A stretch of DNA of 64,000 bases from Pseudomonas wayambapalatensis (GTDB lineage Bacteria > Pseudomonadota > Gammaproteobacteria > Pseudomonadales > Pseudomonadaceae), in contig CP077096.1 of assembly GCA_014268975.2 (NCBI GenBank), forward strand, positions 2,765,501-2,829,500, written 5' to 3'. The notes beneath the pieces were generated by a model that saw only the letters and a list, made by a program, of their open reading frames with translations, did no database searches and had not been told where the DNA came from. Below are positions 53,712-63,454 of the stretch, piece after piece. A program made the position numbers and the translations under genes. How positions within the stretch are numbered: position 1 is the stretch's first letter; every line of letters starts with the position of its first letter.

Positions 53712-55856
53712 TCAGACCCGGAACTGGTCCATAAGCCCCTGCTGCTGGTTGGCAAGGCTATTGAGCGACTGGCTGACCCGCGCCGATTCGTTGGCCTGAC
53801 CTGACAGCGATTCGGTTACGTCGCGAATGGTGGCCACATTGCTATTGATCTCTTCGGCCACCGCGCTCTGTTCTTCGGCGGCCGAGGCGATCTGCAGGTT
53901 CATGTCGCTGATCACGGTGACCGCCTGGCCGATGCGCTGCAGCGCGGTAACCGCTTGGCCAACCTGCTGCACGCCGCCCTGGGCCTGGCGATGACTGCTG
54001 TCCATGGCGCCGACCACTTCGCGGGTGCCGGCCTGTAGCGACTCGATCACCTGGCGGGTCTCTTCCACCGACTCCTGGGTGCGCCGCGCGAGGTTGCGCA
54101 CTTCGTCGGCGACCACCGCGAAGCCGCGCCCGGCTTCCCCGGCGCGCGCGGCCTCGATGGCCGCGTTGAGGGCCAACAGGTTGGTCTGCTCGGCGATGGA
54201 GCGAATCACCTCCAGCACCGAACCAATCTTCTCGCTGTTTTGCGCCAGCCCCTCGACCTGGGCCATGGCGCTGCTCATGTCGGCGGCCAGCGCATCGATG
54301 CTGTCAGTGGTCCGATCGATCACGGCCAGGCCTTCGCGGGTGGCCTGGTCGGCATCGCGCGCGGCTTGCGCTGCCTGGGCCGCGCTGCGGGCGACGTCCT
54401 GGGCGGTGGCGCTCATTTCGTGGGAGGCGGTCGCGACCTGGTCGACCTGGCGGTACTGCTGCTCCATGCCCGCACTGGTTTCGCTGGCGATGGCAGCAGA
54501 CTGGTCGGCCGTGCCGCGTGCTGCCTGCACCGAGCGTTTCACCTCGGCGATGGTGGGTTGCAGTTTGTCGAGGAAGCGGTTGAACCAGCCGGCCAGCTCA
54601 CCCAGTTCGTCGCGCTTGTCGTAGTTCAGGCGACGGGTCAGGTCACCTTCGCCGCTGGCGATATCCTTGAGCATCGCGGCCACACCGAGGATCGGCCGGG
54701 TTACCCCGCGCGCCATCAGCCACACCGCCAGCAGGCCGGCGATCGCCGCAGCCAGGCCCAGGCCCAGCTCGAGCAGCGTGCCGCTGGTGTTGAGCACGTC
54801 GAGTTCGCGCTTGAGCGCGTCGGCAGGGCCGGTCAGGGCGCTTTCCGGTACGTCGAGCAGTACGCCCCAGGGCTTGCCGCCGGGAATCGGTGCGAACGCG
54901 GCCAGTACCTTCAGGCGTTGCTGGTCGTGAAGCACCTGCAGCTTGCCAGCGGTCAGCTTGCGCACCAGCTCGGCGCCCTGGCGGGTATCGACCTGGTCGA
55001 AGCGCTCGGCCAGCTTGCCGGCGTCCGGGCTGTAGCCGGCCAGCAGGCCCGCGGGGCTGAGGATGCCGACCTTGGTGCGACCTTCGTACAGGCTGCGGCT
55101 GGCGTCTTCGCTCAGGGCCTGCAAGCTGTTCAGGTTGGTGTCGATGGACAGGGTGCCGATAACCTTGCCATCTACCATCAGCGGGAAGACGATGCTGGTC
55201 ATCAGCACTTGCTGGCCAGCGATTTCATAGAAGTAGGGCTCGATCACGCAGACTTTGGCGGTGCTGCGCGGGCAGGCCCACCAGGTATTGGCCGCCTCGC
55301 CGCTGGGGCCGATCTGGGTGTTGGCCATGTCACGCTCGGGCAACGCCATGGCGGTCAACTGGCCTGCGCGCGGCTGCGACCAGTACAGGGCGAAGCGCCC
55401 GGTTTCGTTGCTGCCAAGCTCGGCGAGGCCGCTGAACAGCTTGTCCTTGCCATCCAGGGCGTTGGCTTCGAACACCAGCGAAAGGCCGAGCAGGTCGGGG
55501 TTGGCCTGCAGTGCGGCGCGCACCTGGGCGGTCATGTCCTGGCGCAGGTCGTGGGCGTCGATGAAGCGCTTTTCGGCCTGTTCGCGCAGGAACAGGACCT
55601 GACGGGCGAAGCCGGCACCGTACTGGTAGGCGTCCATGAACCGACGACGAATGCTCAGCGCCTGGACCTCGCCTTGAGATTCGATGCGGGCCTGGGCGGA
55701 TTCGGTGAGCATCTGCGAGCTGCTGGCCTTGACCAGGTCCGAGCTGTGGTCCATGCGATACAACGAAAGGCCGACGAGCAATGTGACGATGCTGGCCAGG
55801 CACAATCCGGCGAGCAGGGTGATCTTCCATTGGATGGAAAGTTGACGCAACGGCAT
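53712..55856 (-). CDS. Methyl-accepting chemotaxis protein (dCACHE type)
   Basis: A 714-residue chemoreceptor: membrane helix (about 10-31), a large periplasmic double-CACHE sensor (about 35-365), a second membrane helix ('[22 protein letters not shown]'), HAMP, and a cytoplasmic signalling domain with the hairpin tip '[41 protein letters not shown]'. The sensor lacks the amino-acid motif of PctA-like dCACHE receptors that I would expect ('YxRxxxDWY'), so the ligand is not an obvious amino acid. The ATG at 55856 is best spaced from AAGGG. It is single, without che genes beside it. Confidence 0.92.
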   Translation of the reverse strand: MPLRQLSIQWKITLLAGLCLASIVTLLVGLSLYRMDHSSDLVKASSSQMLTESAQARIESQGEVQALSIRRRFMDAYQYGAGFARQVLFLREQAEKRFIDAHDLRQDMTAQVRAALQANPDLLGLSLVFEANALDGKDKLFSGLAELGSNETGRFALYWSQPRAGQLTAMALPERDMANTQIGPSGEAANTWWACPRSTAKVCVIEPYFYEIAGQQVLMTSIVFPLMVDGKVIGTLSIDTNLNSLQALSEDASRSLYEGRTKVGILSPAGLLAGYSPDAGKLAERFDQVDTRQGAELVRKLTAGKLQVLHDQQRLKVLAAFAPIPGGKPWGVLLDVPESALTGPADALKRELDVLNTSGTLLELGLGLAAAIAGLLAVWLMARGVTRPILGVAAMLKDIASGEGDLTRRLNYDKRDELGELAGWFNRFLDKLQPTIAEVKRSVQAARGTADQSAAIASETSAGMEQQYRQVDQVATASHEMSATAQDVARSAAQAAQAARDADQATREGLAVIDRTTDSIDALAADMSSAMAQVEGLAQNSEKIGSVLEVIRSIAEQTNLLALNAAIEAARAGEAGRGFAVVADEVRNLARRTQESVEETRQVIESLQAGTREVVGAMDSSHRQAQGGVQQVGQAVTALQRIGQAVTVISDMNLQIASAAEEQSAVAEEINSNVATIRDVTESLSGQANESARVSQSLNSLANQQQGLMDQFRV

Positions 55857-55926
55857 GGTGTACATCCCTTGTAATAGTAGAGCTGGGGCTGACGACTGTT
55901 TCGGCGGCGCATGGCTTTTCTTTATA

Positions 55927-55936
55927 TGAACGTTCA
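55927..55936. promoter_or_regulatory. TGAACGTTCA palindrome in divergent promoter
   Basis: A perfect 10-bp palindrome in an AT-rich context (TATATGAACGTTCAATA), 70 bp upstream of the chemoreceptor start. It looks like an operator for a TetR- or similar-type regulator, which is not identifiable in the neighbourhood. Confidence 0.4.
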
Positions 55937-56110
55937 ATAAAGATAAAAGCGCTTCCACAACCGACATTCCTCGGCAGTTTTGACATCCTCCCCCCAGTGC
56001 TTCAGAGTGTGCGCCCTCCATAACAACACCCCTGGTCCGGCCGCTGCCCAGCGCGCAGCTTGTCGCCGGAGCGCCCGCTTTTTGTCTGTCGTAATGAGGT
56101 ATTGCACACC

Positions 56111-57430
56111 ATGAATGCAGTGATCGCCGCGGTCGGTATCATGCTGGTACTGAGCCTGTCCCGCGTGCATGTGGTCATCGCCCTGATCGTTGGCGCCGTG
56201 ACCGGTGGCCTGGTCGGTGGTCTGGGGATCGAGGGTACGCTCGCAGCCTTCAATGGCGGCCTGGGCGGCGGCGCGACGGTGGCGTTGTCGTACGCGTTGC
56301 TCGGTGCCTTCGCCGTGGCCATCGCCAAGTCCGGCCTGGCCCACGCCCTGGCTGACCGCGCGCTGGCGATGATCGACCTCCAGGGGCATGCACAGGGCGG
56401 CACGCTTAAGTGGCTGTTGATTGGCCTGATGCTGGTGGTTGCGGTGTCGTCGCAGAACGTTCTGCCGATTCACATCGCCTTCATCCCGCTGTTGGTGCCA
56501 CCGCTGCTCTACGTGCTGACGCGCCTGCGTATTGACCGGCGCCTGATCGCCTGTGTGATCACCTTCGGCCTGATTACCCCGTACATCTTCCTGCCCGTGG
56601 GTTTTGGCAACATCTTCCTCAACCAGATCCTGCTGGCCAACGTCAGCCGCGCGGGCGTGGACATCAGCGGCGTCAACGTCACCCACGCCATGGCCATCCC
56701 AGCGGCGGGTATGCTCGTTGGCCTGCTGGTGGCGGTGTTCATCAGCTATCGGCGCAAGCGTGACTATGACCTGGCGCGCATCGAAGAGGTCGAGCAGGTC
56801 AGCGTGCAGTACAACCTGCTGACTTTGCTGGTGGCCGGTGCAGCCATCGCTGCGGCATTCATCATCCAGTTGTGGCTGGATTCAATGATCATCGGTGCGA
56901 TGGTCGGTTTCCTGATCTTCTCGCTGTCGGGCATCGTGCGCTGGCGCGAGACCGACGATCTGTTCACCGAGGGCATGAAGATGATGGCCATGATCGGCTT
57001 CATCATGATCGCGGCCTCGGGCTTTGCCGAAGTGATGAAGGCTACCGGCGAGGTGAAGAGCCTGGTCGAGACATCGGCACAATGGATCGACCACAGCAAG
57101 GGTATCGGTGCGCTACTGATGCTGCTGGTGGGGCTGCTGGTGACCATGGGCATCGGCTCGTCCTTCTCCACCGTGCCGATTCTTGCCGCGATCTTCGTGC
57201 CGCTGTGTGTGCAGTTGGGCTTCGACCCGCTGGCCACGGTGTGCATCGTCGGCACAGCCGGTGCGTTGGGCGACGCTGGCTCGCCTGCCTCGGACTCGAC
57301 CCTGGGGCCGACCTCGGGCCTGAACGTCGATGGTCAGCATCACCATATCTGGGACACGGTGGTGCCGACCTTCATCCACTACAACCTGCCGCTGCTGGCG
57401 TTCGGTTGGGTGGCGGCGATGGTGCTGTAG
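56111..57430 (+). CDS. Na+/H+ antiporter family transporter
   Basis: A 439-residue carrier with about eleven membrane helices. It matches the Na+/H+ antiporter NhaC-like/YuiF group in '[39 protein letters not shown]' and '[46 protein letters not shown]'. The last part is a strongly conserved loop of the family. Members transport amino acids or exchange sodium for protons; the substrate here is unknown. The LysR gene starts 82 bp after its stop and could control it. Confidence 0.88.
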   Translation: MNAVIAAVGIMLVLSLSRVHVVIALIVGAVTGGLVGGLGIEGTLAAFNGGLGGGATVALSYALLGAFAVAIAKSGLAHALADRALAMIDLQGHAQGGTLKWLLIGLMLVVAVSSQNVLPIHIAFIPLLVPPLLYVLTRLRIDRRLIACVITFGLITPYIFLPVGFGNIFLNQILLANVSRAGVDISGVNVTHAMAIPAAGMLVGLLVAVFISYRRKRDYDLARIEEVEQVSVQYNLLTLLVAGAAIAAAFIIQLWLDSMIIGAMVGFLIFSLSGIVRWRETDDLFTEGMKMMAMIGFIMIAASGFAEVMKATGEVKSLVETSAQWIDHSKGIGALLMLLVGLLVTMGIGSSFSTVPILAAIFVPLCVQLGFDPLATVCIVGTAGALGDAGSPASDSTLGPTSGLNVDGQHHHIWDTVVPTFIHYNLPLLAFGWVAAMVL

Positions 57431-57512
57431 GCGATAGCAGCTCGATTGTGGCGGGTCGGGTGCGGTGGCATCATGCTCAAAGCGTGAATCCACTACCCCA
57501 AGAATCCCTGCA

Positions 57513-58427
57513 ATGAACACACCTCGTGCCGAGTCGCCGCTGCCCGAAGACCTGCGGGTGTTCCTTACCGTGATCCGCAAGTCAGGCTTCGCAGCGGCCG
57601 CGGACGAGCTGGGCTTGTCGCCAGCCTATGTCAGCAAGCGCATCCGCTTGCTGGAGTCCGCACTGGGCACGCGCCTGCTGCACCGCAACGCCCGCAGCAT
57701 TGCCCTCACCGACGCCGGGGAGCGTGCCCAGCGCTGGGCCATCCGCATTCTCGGTGACATGGACGACTTCGTTGGCGAAATGAAGCAGGTGCGCCAGGAA
57801 CCACGCGGCGTGCTGCACCTGTGCAGCAGCTTCGGCTTCGGCCGCAACCATGTCGCACCTGCCGTGGCGCAGTTGTCGGCGGCGTATCCGGCTCTGGAGA
57901 TTCGCCTGGATGTGTTCGACCGGGTGGTGGATATCGTTGCCGAAGGCTTCGACCTTGAAATCCGTATCGGCGACGACCTGCCGGCGCAGCACATCGGGCG
58001 CAAGCTGGCGAGTAACCAGCGGGTGCTGTGCGCCACCCCCGAATACCTTGCCCAGCGGGGTACGCCGCTGACCCTCAAGGATCTCGACAATCACGACTGC
58101 CTGGTGCTCAAGGAACGCAACAATCCGTTCGGTGTGTGGCAGTTGCAGCATGCAGGGCGTGAAGAGAGGGTGCGGGTCAGCGGGCCGCTGTCGTCGAACA
58201 ATGGCGAGATCGTGCTGCAGTGGGCCCTGGGCGGGCGGGGCATCCTGCTGCGTTCGTACTGGGACGTGCGGCCGTTGCTGGAGAGCGGTCGGCTGGTGCA
58301 GGTGCTGCACGACTACACCCAGAGCGCCAACGTCTGGGCGGTGTACCCGACGCGCTTGGCGGATTCGGCGAAACTGCGCGTGTGCGTGGAGTTTCTCGAG
58401 CGGCACTTCAGGGTGTTGCTGGGCTGA
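57513..58427 (+). CDS. LysR family transcriptional regulator (DmlR-like)
   Basis: A 304-residue LysR protein of the DmlR/CrgA-like group: 'LPEDLRVFLTVIRKSGFAAAADELGLSPAYVSKRIRLLESALGTRLLHRNARSIALTDAGE'. The effector domain includes 'LHLCSSFGFGRNHVAPAVAQLSAAYPALEIRLDVFDRVVDIV', a pattern seen in regulators of tartrate/malate-type acids. ATG at 57513. It lies downstream of the antiporter-family gene in the same direction and may be its regulator. The dehydratase genes beyond are on the other strand. Confidence 0.9.
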   Translation: MNTPRAESPLPEDLRVFLTVIRKSGFAAAADELGLSPAYVSKRIRLLESALGTRLLHRNARSIALTDAGERAQRWAIRILGDMDDFVGEMKQVRQEPRGVLHLCSSFGFGRNHVAPAVAQLSAAYPALEIRLDVFDRVVDIVAEGFDLEIRIGDDLPAQHIGRKLASNQRVLCATPEYLAQRGTPLTLKDLDNHDCLVLKERNNPFGVWQLQHAGREERVRVSGPLSSNNGEIVLQWALGGRGILLRSYWDVRPLLESGRLVQVLHDYTQSANVWAVYPTRLADSAKLRVCVEFLERHFRVLLG

Positions 58428-58532
58428 GAAAAGGTTCTTATCAGCCTGGCAACGTTCCGTGCATAGGTCGCTGATGATTAAGAGAGCGGCGAGCATTGCC
58501 GAAGAGTCGGCTCGGCGCGCACGCGCATTTGC

Positions 58533-58961
58533 TTACACCTTGAACGTGTTCTTCACCCCTTCATGTACAAGGCAACTGGGTCCGCCGGCGAGTCTCAGGT
58601 ACACCTGCACTTTCTGTGAGGGGGAAAGGGTTGCAGTGCCATCTTGAAATACTGAATACGTGGCGATCATCTCACCAACGAAGATTTCGCTTAGCAGGTT
58701 CAACGGAACAAAAATGATGTCTGATTGTGTTGGGTTGGTGACCAACACCGAAAACTCGTACGACCCTACTTCCACTCCTTGCTCATCCTTCCCGATGATC
58801 GACACGTGCACTACAGCACCTGCTCGCATCCCTGCGACGACAGGCCTGATCAACCTCACGCCGATCCTGGCTGATTCACAGGTGACAATTCCATTGTATA
58901 AAGGCTCGAAGGTAGGCGGCTGGAGTTCGATGGGCAGCGCGGCGTTCGATGTCGTTTTCAT
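58533..58961 (-). CDS. Hypothetical low-GC protein (142 aa)
   Basis: A 142-residue protein I do not recognise. It is beta-rich and has an Ig-like pattern ('ARIGVRLIRPVVAGMRAGAVVHVSIIGKDEQGVEVGSYEFSVLVTNPTQSDIIFVPLNLL'), ending 'VQVYLRLAGGPSCLVHEGVKNTFKV'. There is no signal peptide. Its GC content is clearly lower (about half) than that of its neighbours, a sign of recent acquisition. Start at the ATG at 58961 with GGGAG 8 bp before. Proteins of this shape occur in pseudomonads in groups near toxin or phage-derived regions, but no such genes are seen here. Confidence 0.6.
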   Translation of the reverse strand: MKTTSNAALPIELQPPTFEPLYNGIVTCESARIGVRLIRPVVAGMRAGAVVHVSIIGKDEQGVEVGSYEFSVLVTNPTQSDIIFVPLNLLSEIFVGEMIATYSVFQDGTATLSPSQKVQVYLRLAGGPSCLVHEGVKNTFKV

Positions 58962-59150
58962 GAAGTTGACTCCCAAGGGTTAATTGAGCGGTTCCAGCAA
59001 CCGAAAGTTGTTGGCGTTGGCCCACTCGAAACATAACCCATCGGATTTCATTGCGAACCTGACAAAAATATCAGGTATCTCATGCGTCGCCCGCTTGCCT
59101 GAATACCGCTGCGGCGCGCGTGATCGGGATACAAGGCCGTTCATGAAAGT

Positions 59151-59759
59151 TCAAGCCACCCACGGATGGGCCTGCAGATACCGTGCTTCGAAGGCGCGGA
59201 TCTGCTCGGTGCGCTGCAGCGTGCTGCCAATGGCATCGAGCCCCAGCAGCAGCGCCTGCTTGCGCAATTGGTCGATCTCGAAGGCAATGCAGCGACCGTC
59301 GTGCAGCACGATCTGCTGCTGCTCCAGATCGATGCTCAGTTCGGCGCTGTCGGGTGTGCTGACCCACTGGCCAATATCCTTGACTTCAGCTTCGGCGAGC
59401 TGGATCAGCAGCACGCCGTTGCGCTGGCAGTTGTCGAAGAAGATCCCGGCAAAGCTGCTGCCGATCAGTGCGCGGATGCCCAGTTGCTTGAGGCCCCATA
59501 CCGCATGTTCGCGGCTCGAGCCGCAGCCGAAGTTGGGGCCGACCACCAGAAAGCGCGCCTGCTGCCACGGTGCCTGGTTGAGCACGAACTCCGGGTTCGG
59601 CGCGCCGCTTGCGGCAAAACGCAGGTCGAAGAACACCCCGCGGTCCAGGCCATTGCGATCGATGCCCTTGAGAAACTGCTTGGGCATGATCACGTCGGTG
59701 TCGACGTTGGCGGCCAGGAACGGGGCGGCGATGCCGGTCTCGGTGAGGAAGGGTTGCAT
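59151..59759 (-). CDS. leuD: 3-isopropylmalate dehydratase-type small subunit (paralogue)
   Basis: A 202-residue swivel subunit of the aconitase superfamily. The substrate-binding motif is 'VVGPNFGCGSSREHAVWGL' (residues 72-90), and the N-terminus 'AAPFLAANVDTDVIMPKQFL' is typical of LeuD. Its start (59759) lies 3 bp after the stop of the large-subunit gene, so the two are a coupled operon. Housekeeping leuCD genes normally stand beside leuB. Here there is no leuB or leuA, so the enzyme may act on another hydroxy acid such as a methylmalate or citraconate. The symbol is by family only. Confidence 0.88.
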   Translation of the reverse strand: MQPFLTETGIAAPFLAANVDTDVIMPKQFLKGIDRNGLDRGVFFDLRFAASGAPNPEFVLNQAPWQQARFLVVGPNFGCGSSREHAVWGLKQLGIRALIGSSFAGIFFDNCQRNGVLLIQLAEAEVKDIGQWVSTPDSAELSIDLEQQQIVLHDGRCIAFEIDQLRKQALLLGLDAIGSTLQRTEQIRAFEARYLQAHPWVA

Positions 59760-59762
59760 GGC

Positions 59763-61187
59763 TCAGGCCTCCAGGGAGAAAGTGCGGACATCGACCAGGT
59801 GGCCGCTGACGGCTGCGGCGGCGACCATCGCCGGGCTCATCAGGTGCGTGCGGGCGCCGGCGCCCTGGCGGCCCTCGAAGTTGCGGTTGGTGCTCGAGGC
59901 GCAGCGGTCGCCGGGGCTGAGCACGTCGTCATTCATCGCCAGGCACATGGAGCAGCCCGACTGGCGCCATTCGAAACCAGCATCGAGAAACAACTGCGCC
60001 AGGCCTTCACGCTCGGCCTGTTCGCGCACCTGGGTGGAGCCGGGCACGATCATTGCGCGTACGCCTGCCGCCACCTGGCGTCCGCGCACCACACGGGCGG
60101 CATCGCGCAGGTCTTCGATGCGGGCGTTGGTGCACGAACCGATGAAGGCATGGCTGATGGGGATCTGGTCGAGCTGCATGCCGGGTGTCAGGTCCATGTA
60201 GCGCAAGGCGCGTTGCAGGTCCTGGCGGCGGATCAGGTCGGGTTCTTGCAGCGGGTCGGGTATCTGCTGGTCGATCGGGGCGGCCTGATCGGGGCTGGTG
60301 CCCCAGGTGACCATCGGCGCCAGCTCGCCAACATCGAGGGAAACCTCCAGATCGAACTGCGCGCCCGGGTCACTGAACAGTGTGTCGCGCCAGGTCTGCA
60401 CCGCCTGCTCCCAAAGCTCGCCCTTGGGCACGCGGGGCTTGTCGGCAAGGTAGTCGTAGACTTTCTGGTCAGGCGCCATGAAGGCCCCCCGGGCACCGGC
60501 TTCCACGGCCATGTTGCAGATGGTCATGCGCGCCTCGACGGTCAGCGCACTGATGGTCGGGCCAGTGAATTCGATGGCATAGCCGGTGGCACCGGAGGCA
60601 CCGATGCGGCGGATCAGTTGCATGATGATGTCTTTGGAGACCAGGCCTGCGCCCAGCTCGCCGGTCACCGTGACACGCAGGGTCTTCAGGCGTTTGTAGA
60701 CCAGGGTCTGGGTGGCCAGCAGGTGCTCGATCTCCGAGGTGCCGATGCCGAAACCCAAGGCGCCCAGCGCGCCGTAGGTGGTGGTGTGGCTGTCGCCAGC
60801 GGCGACCACCATGCCGGGCAGGATGAAACCTTGCTCGGGCGCTACCACGTGCTCGATCCCCTGGCGCTTGTCCAGCACATCGAACAGTTCGATGCCGAAG
60901 TCGCGGCAGTTCTGCTCGAAGTAGGAAACCTGCAGTGCGCCACCGGCGTCAGGCATGGTCGCGATACGCACAGGGGCGGTGGGGTTGACGTGGTCGACCA
61001 CAGCCAGCGTACAGGCCGGGCGCCAGACTTGCCGCCCGGCTTCGCGCAGGCCGCTGAATGCCTGGGGGCTTGTGTATTCGTTGGCGACCTGGCGGTCGAT
61101 GTACAGCAGCACATGGCCCTGGTCGTCCAGGGTGCAGACGGTGTGGGCATCGAGGTGCTTGTCGTAGAGGGTTCTGGGGCGATGCAT
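59763..61187 (-). CDS. leuC: 3-isopropylmalate dehydratase-type large subunit (paralogue)
   Basis: A 474-residue [4Fe-4S] hydro-lyase with cluster ligands Cys352 ('AFIGSCTNARIEDL'), Cys412 and Cys415 ('SGCSMCLAMN'). Other family parts are 'VAAGDSHTTTYGALGALGFGIGTSEIEHLLATQTL' and 'NRNFEGRQGAGARTHLMSPAMVAAAAVSGHLVDVR'. It forms an enzyme with the small subunit encoded 3 bp downstream. The ATG at 61187 is the conserved start; the longer frame to 61379 lies in the promoter. The TetR gene on the other strand faces it across about 185 bp and is the likely repressor. Real substrate uncertain. Confidence 0.9.
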   Translation of the reverse strand: MHRPRTLYDKHLDAHTVCTLDDQGHVLLYIDRQVANEYTSPQAFSGLREAGRQVWRPACTLAVVDHVNPTAPVRIATMPDAGGALQVSYFEQNCRDFGIELFDVLDKRQGIEHVVAPEQGFILPGMVVAAGDSHTTTYGALGALGFGIGTSEIEHLLATQTLVYKRLKTLRVTVTGELGAGLVSKDIIMQLIRRIGASGATGYAIEFTGPTISALTVEARMTICNMAVEAGARGAFMAPDQKVYDYLADKPRVPKGELWEQAVQTWRDTLFSDPGAQFDLEVSLDVGELAPMVTWGTSPDQAAPIDQQIPDPLQEPDLIRRQDLQRALRYMDLTPGMQLDQIPISHAFIGSCTNARIEDLRDAARVVRGRQVAAGVRAMIVPGSTQVREQAEREGLAQLFLDAGFEWRQSGCSMCLAMNDDVLSPGDRCASSTNRNFEGRQGAGARTHLMSPAMVAAAAVSGHLVDVRTFSLEA

Positions 61188-61372
61188 GGCTGTCACTCGC
61201 GATCGAATGGTCATAGGCGTAGGCGTCACGGTAAGCGCCCGGGTCCAGCTTATTCCGTTCAGATCGTGGAACAACGTGGTCATCGTAATGCTGTGGTGCA
61301 CGAATCGTGCGGCATGTCGGGCGAGCGTCCTGGCTGGTATGCTCTGCAGCGAATCCACCTCAAGAGACCACC

Positions 61373-61921
61373 ATGGCAAGGCCGCGAAAACAGGACAGCA
61401 GCGACAGCGACGTCAAGGCACAGATCATCGACGCCGCGTTGCGAGTGATCCAGCGCGACGGTTCGGTGTGCGCCACCTACCGGCGCATCGCCAGCGAGGC
61501 CGGGGTTTCGCCAGGGACCATGACCTACCACTTCAGCACGATTCAGGAGATCGTCGCGGCGGCCTTCGTCAAGATGACCAACCGCATCGCCGATCAGTAC
61601 TTCACTCGCCTGGGCGACGCGCGTGATGCCGAGCATGCCCGCGAACTGCTGGCCGACCTGATCTGTGGCGAGCTGTGGAAAGCTTCCGGGCAGATGCTGC
61701 TGATCTTCGAACTCTATGCCTTCGTCTCGCGCCACCCCGACTACACCTACATCATGGATGACTGGATGGCTCGCTCGCGGGCGGCGTTGCAGGTGCATTT
61801 CGACGAGAAGACCGCGCGGGCGCTGGATGCGCTGATCGAAGGCTTCACCATTCACAATGCGCTGAGCCGCACCGTGGTGAGCCGGGACGACATCCTGGCG
61901 TTGATCCGCGCCTTGTCATGA
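61373..61921 (+). CDS. TetR family transcriptional regulator
   Basis: A 182-residue TetR repressor with HTH 'KAQIIDAALRVIQRDGSVCATYRRIASEAGVSPGTMTYHFSTIQEIVAAAF' at about 14-62 and a helical ligand domain. ATG at 61373. It is divergent from the leuCD-type operon, so its target and its ligand are likely the operon and its substrate or product. The downstream terminator belongs to the opposite-strand efflux operon. Confidence 0.9.
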   Translation: MARPRKQDSSDSDVKAQIIDAALRVIQRDGSVCATYRRIASEAGVSPGTMTYHFSTIQEIVAAAFVKMTNRIADQYFTRLGDARDAEHARELLADLICGELWKASGQMLLIFELYAFVSRHPDYTYIMDDWMARSRAALQVHFDEKTARALDALIEGFTIHNALSRTVVSRDDILALIRALS

Positions 61922-61952
61922 GCCTGACACGGGTGCGCGCGGCCAAGGCTGC

Positions 61953-61985
61953 AAAAAAAGCCCCGCGGACCAAGGTCGGCGGGGC
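61953..61985 (-). terminator. Intrinsic terminator of the efflux operon
   Basis: GCCCCGCGGACC (61960-61971) pairs with GGTCGGCGGGGC (61974-61985) with one mismatch. On the minus strand the stem is followed by seven T residues (61953-61959). It lies 54 bp beyond the stop of the outer-membrane factor gene and clearly ends that operon. Confidence 0.88.
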
Positions 61986-62038
61986 AAAGGGTTGGGGGAG
62001 GACCAACCAAAGGAGAGGTTGAAACAGGTCGGGCGGGT

Positions 62039-63454
62039 TTACTTCACGCTGGCCACGGTGTCTGGCTGCCAGCCACCGCCCAACGCTTTGTAGATCGAGA
62101 CGATGCCGCGATACAGCTCGACTTCGCCCTGGGCCTGGGCATCCTCGGCCGCAAGCTTTTCACGCTCGGCATCGAGCAACACCAGATAATCCACGGTGCC
62201 TTCGCGGTAGCGCACCGACGCGAGGTCAGCGGCCTTGCGGCTGGCATCGCTCTGGCGGATCAGCGACAGCAGCCGTTGCTGGCGCTTGCCGTAGTCGCTG
62301 AAGGCGTTGGACGATTCTTCCAGTGCCAGCAATACCTGTTGCTCGTAGGTTGCCAGCGCGCCTTCGGCGTCGGCCTTGGCGCCGCGCAGACGGGCACGCA
62401 CGCTGCCCAGGTCGAAGGCTGCCCAGCTGATGCTCGGGCCCAGTGCCCAGGCATTGGCCGCGGAGGAACCGATCTGCGAGCCGCGTCCGGCGGTAAAGCC
62501 AAGGAAGCCGCTCAGGCTGACCCGTGGGAACAGGTCGGCCGTGGCCACGCCGACATTGGCGGTCGCGGCGGCGAGCTGGCGCTCGGCGCTGCGGATGTCC
62601 GGGCGGCGGCGCAGCAGCTCGCCCGGATCGCCGACGGGCAGCGCCTTGGCGATGGCCGGCAGTTGCTTGGGCGACAGGTCCACGCTCAGCGCGTCCGGGC
62701 GCTCACCCAGCAGGGTGGCGATACGGTTGCGCGCCCGCACCTGCTCGGCCTGCAGTTGCGGCACGGTGGCCTCGACCGCCGCCAGGCGGGCATCGGCACG
62801 CACCACATCCAGCTCGTTGCCGACCCCGGTGTCGCGCAGGGTCACGGTGATGCTGCGCGAGTCTTCCTGGGTCTTGAGGTTGGCCAGGGCGATCTTTTCG
62901 CGCAACTGGGCGCCACGCAGCTGGCCGTAGGCGTCCACCAGCTCGGCGATCAGGCTGACCTGCAACTGTTGCAGGTCGGCTTCGGCGGCGTCTTCCTGAG
63001 CCTTGCTGGCCTCGATCTGACGCTGGATACGGCCGAACAGGTCGACCTCCCAGGCCATGTCCAGGCCCAGGTCGTAGCGCTCGCTGTTGACGCGGCGCTC
63101 GGTCTGGCCTGGTATCTGGCCCTTGCCGATGTCGCTGCTGGCGCGGCTGGTGACCACCGGCAGGTCGTCGTTGGAGACGTCCTCGCGGATCGAGCGTGCG
63201 GCCTTGAGGCGGGCGAAGGCCACGCGCAGGTCACGGTTGCCCTGCAGCGATGCCTGCACCAGCTGGTTCAGGGTCGGGTCGTCGAACTGCTTCCACCAGC
63301 TGCTTTCGAAGCGGCTGCGGTCCAGGGCCTTGGCCGGTGTTTCAGTATCGAAACGCGCAGGCTGGGTATCTGGGGTCTTGTAGTCCGGGCCCACCGCGCA
63401 GGCCGCCAGGGCCAGCGCCAGAAGGCTAGGAGTCAGGGGTTTGAGCAGGTTCAT
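62039..63454 (-). CDS. Outer-membrane efflux protein (OprN-type, NodT family)
   Basis: A 471-residue outer-membrane channel lipoprotein of RND tripartite pumps. The lipobox Cys19 is in 'ALALAACAVGPDY', typical of this family. The body has two repeats of the TolC fold, for example 'LQGNRDLRVAFARLKAARSIREDVSNDDLPVV' and 'DLFPRVSLSGFLGFTAG'. It resembles OprN of MexEF-OprN. It overlaps the RND gene by 4 bp (ATGA at 63451-63454). Function: export of drugs, solvents or signals through the outer membrane. A strong terminator follows. Confidence 0.92.
   Translation of the reverse strand: MNLLKPLTPSLLALALAACAVGPDYKTPDTQPARFDTETPAKALDRSRFESSWWKQFDDPTLNQLVQASLQGNRDLRVAFARLKAARSIREDVSNDDLPVVTSRASSDIGKGQIPGQTERRVNSERYDLGLDMAWEVDLFGRIQRQIEASKAQEDAAEADLQQLQVSLIAELVDAYGQLRGAQLREKIALANLKTQEDSRSITVTLRDTGVGNELDVVRADARLAAVEATVPQLQAEQVRARNRIATLLGERPDALSVDLSPKQLPAIAKALPVGDPGELLRRRPDIRSAERQLAAATANVGVATADLFPRVSLSGFLGFTAGRGSQIGSSAANAWALGPSISWAAFDLGSVRARLRGAKADAEGALATYEQQVLLALEESSNAFSDYGKRQQRLLSLIRQSDASRKAADLASVRYREGTVDYLVLLDAEREKLAAEDAQAQGEVELYRGIVSIYKALGGGWQPDTVASVK

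Noticed and set aside
54240..55874. Long plus-strand frame opposite the chemoreceptor
   Set aside because: Mirror of the heptad-rich minus-strand coding sequence; not a gene.
59166..61448. A 760-codon plus-strand open frame opposite the leuCD-type genes
   Set aside because: It is a high-GC shadow of leuC and leuD, which have complete family motifs in the opposite strand; its translation is low-complexity and has no start signal.
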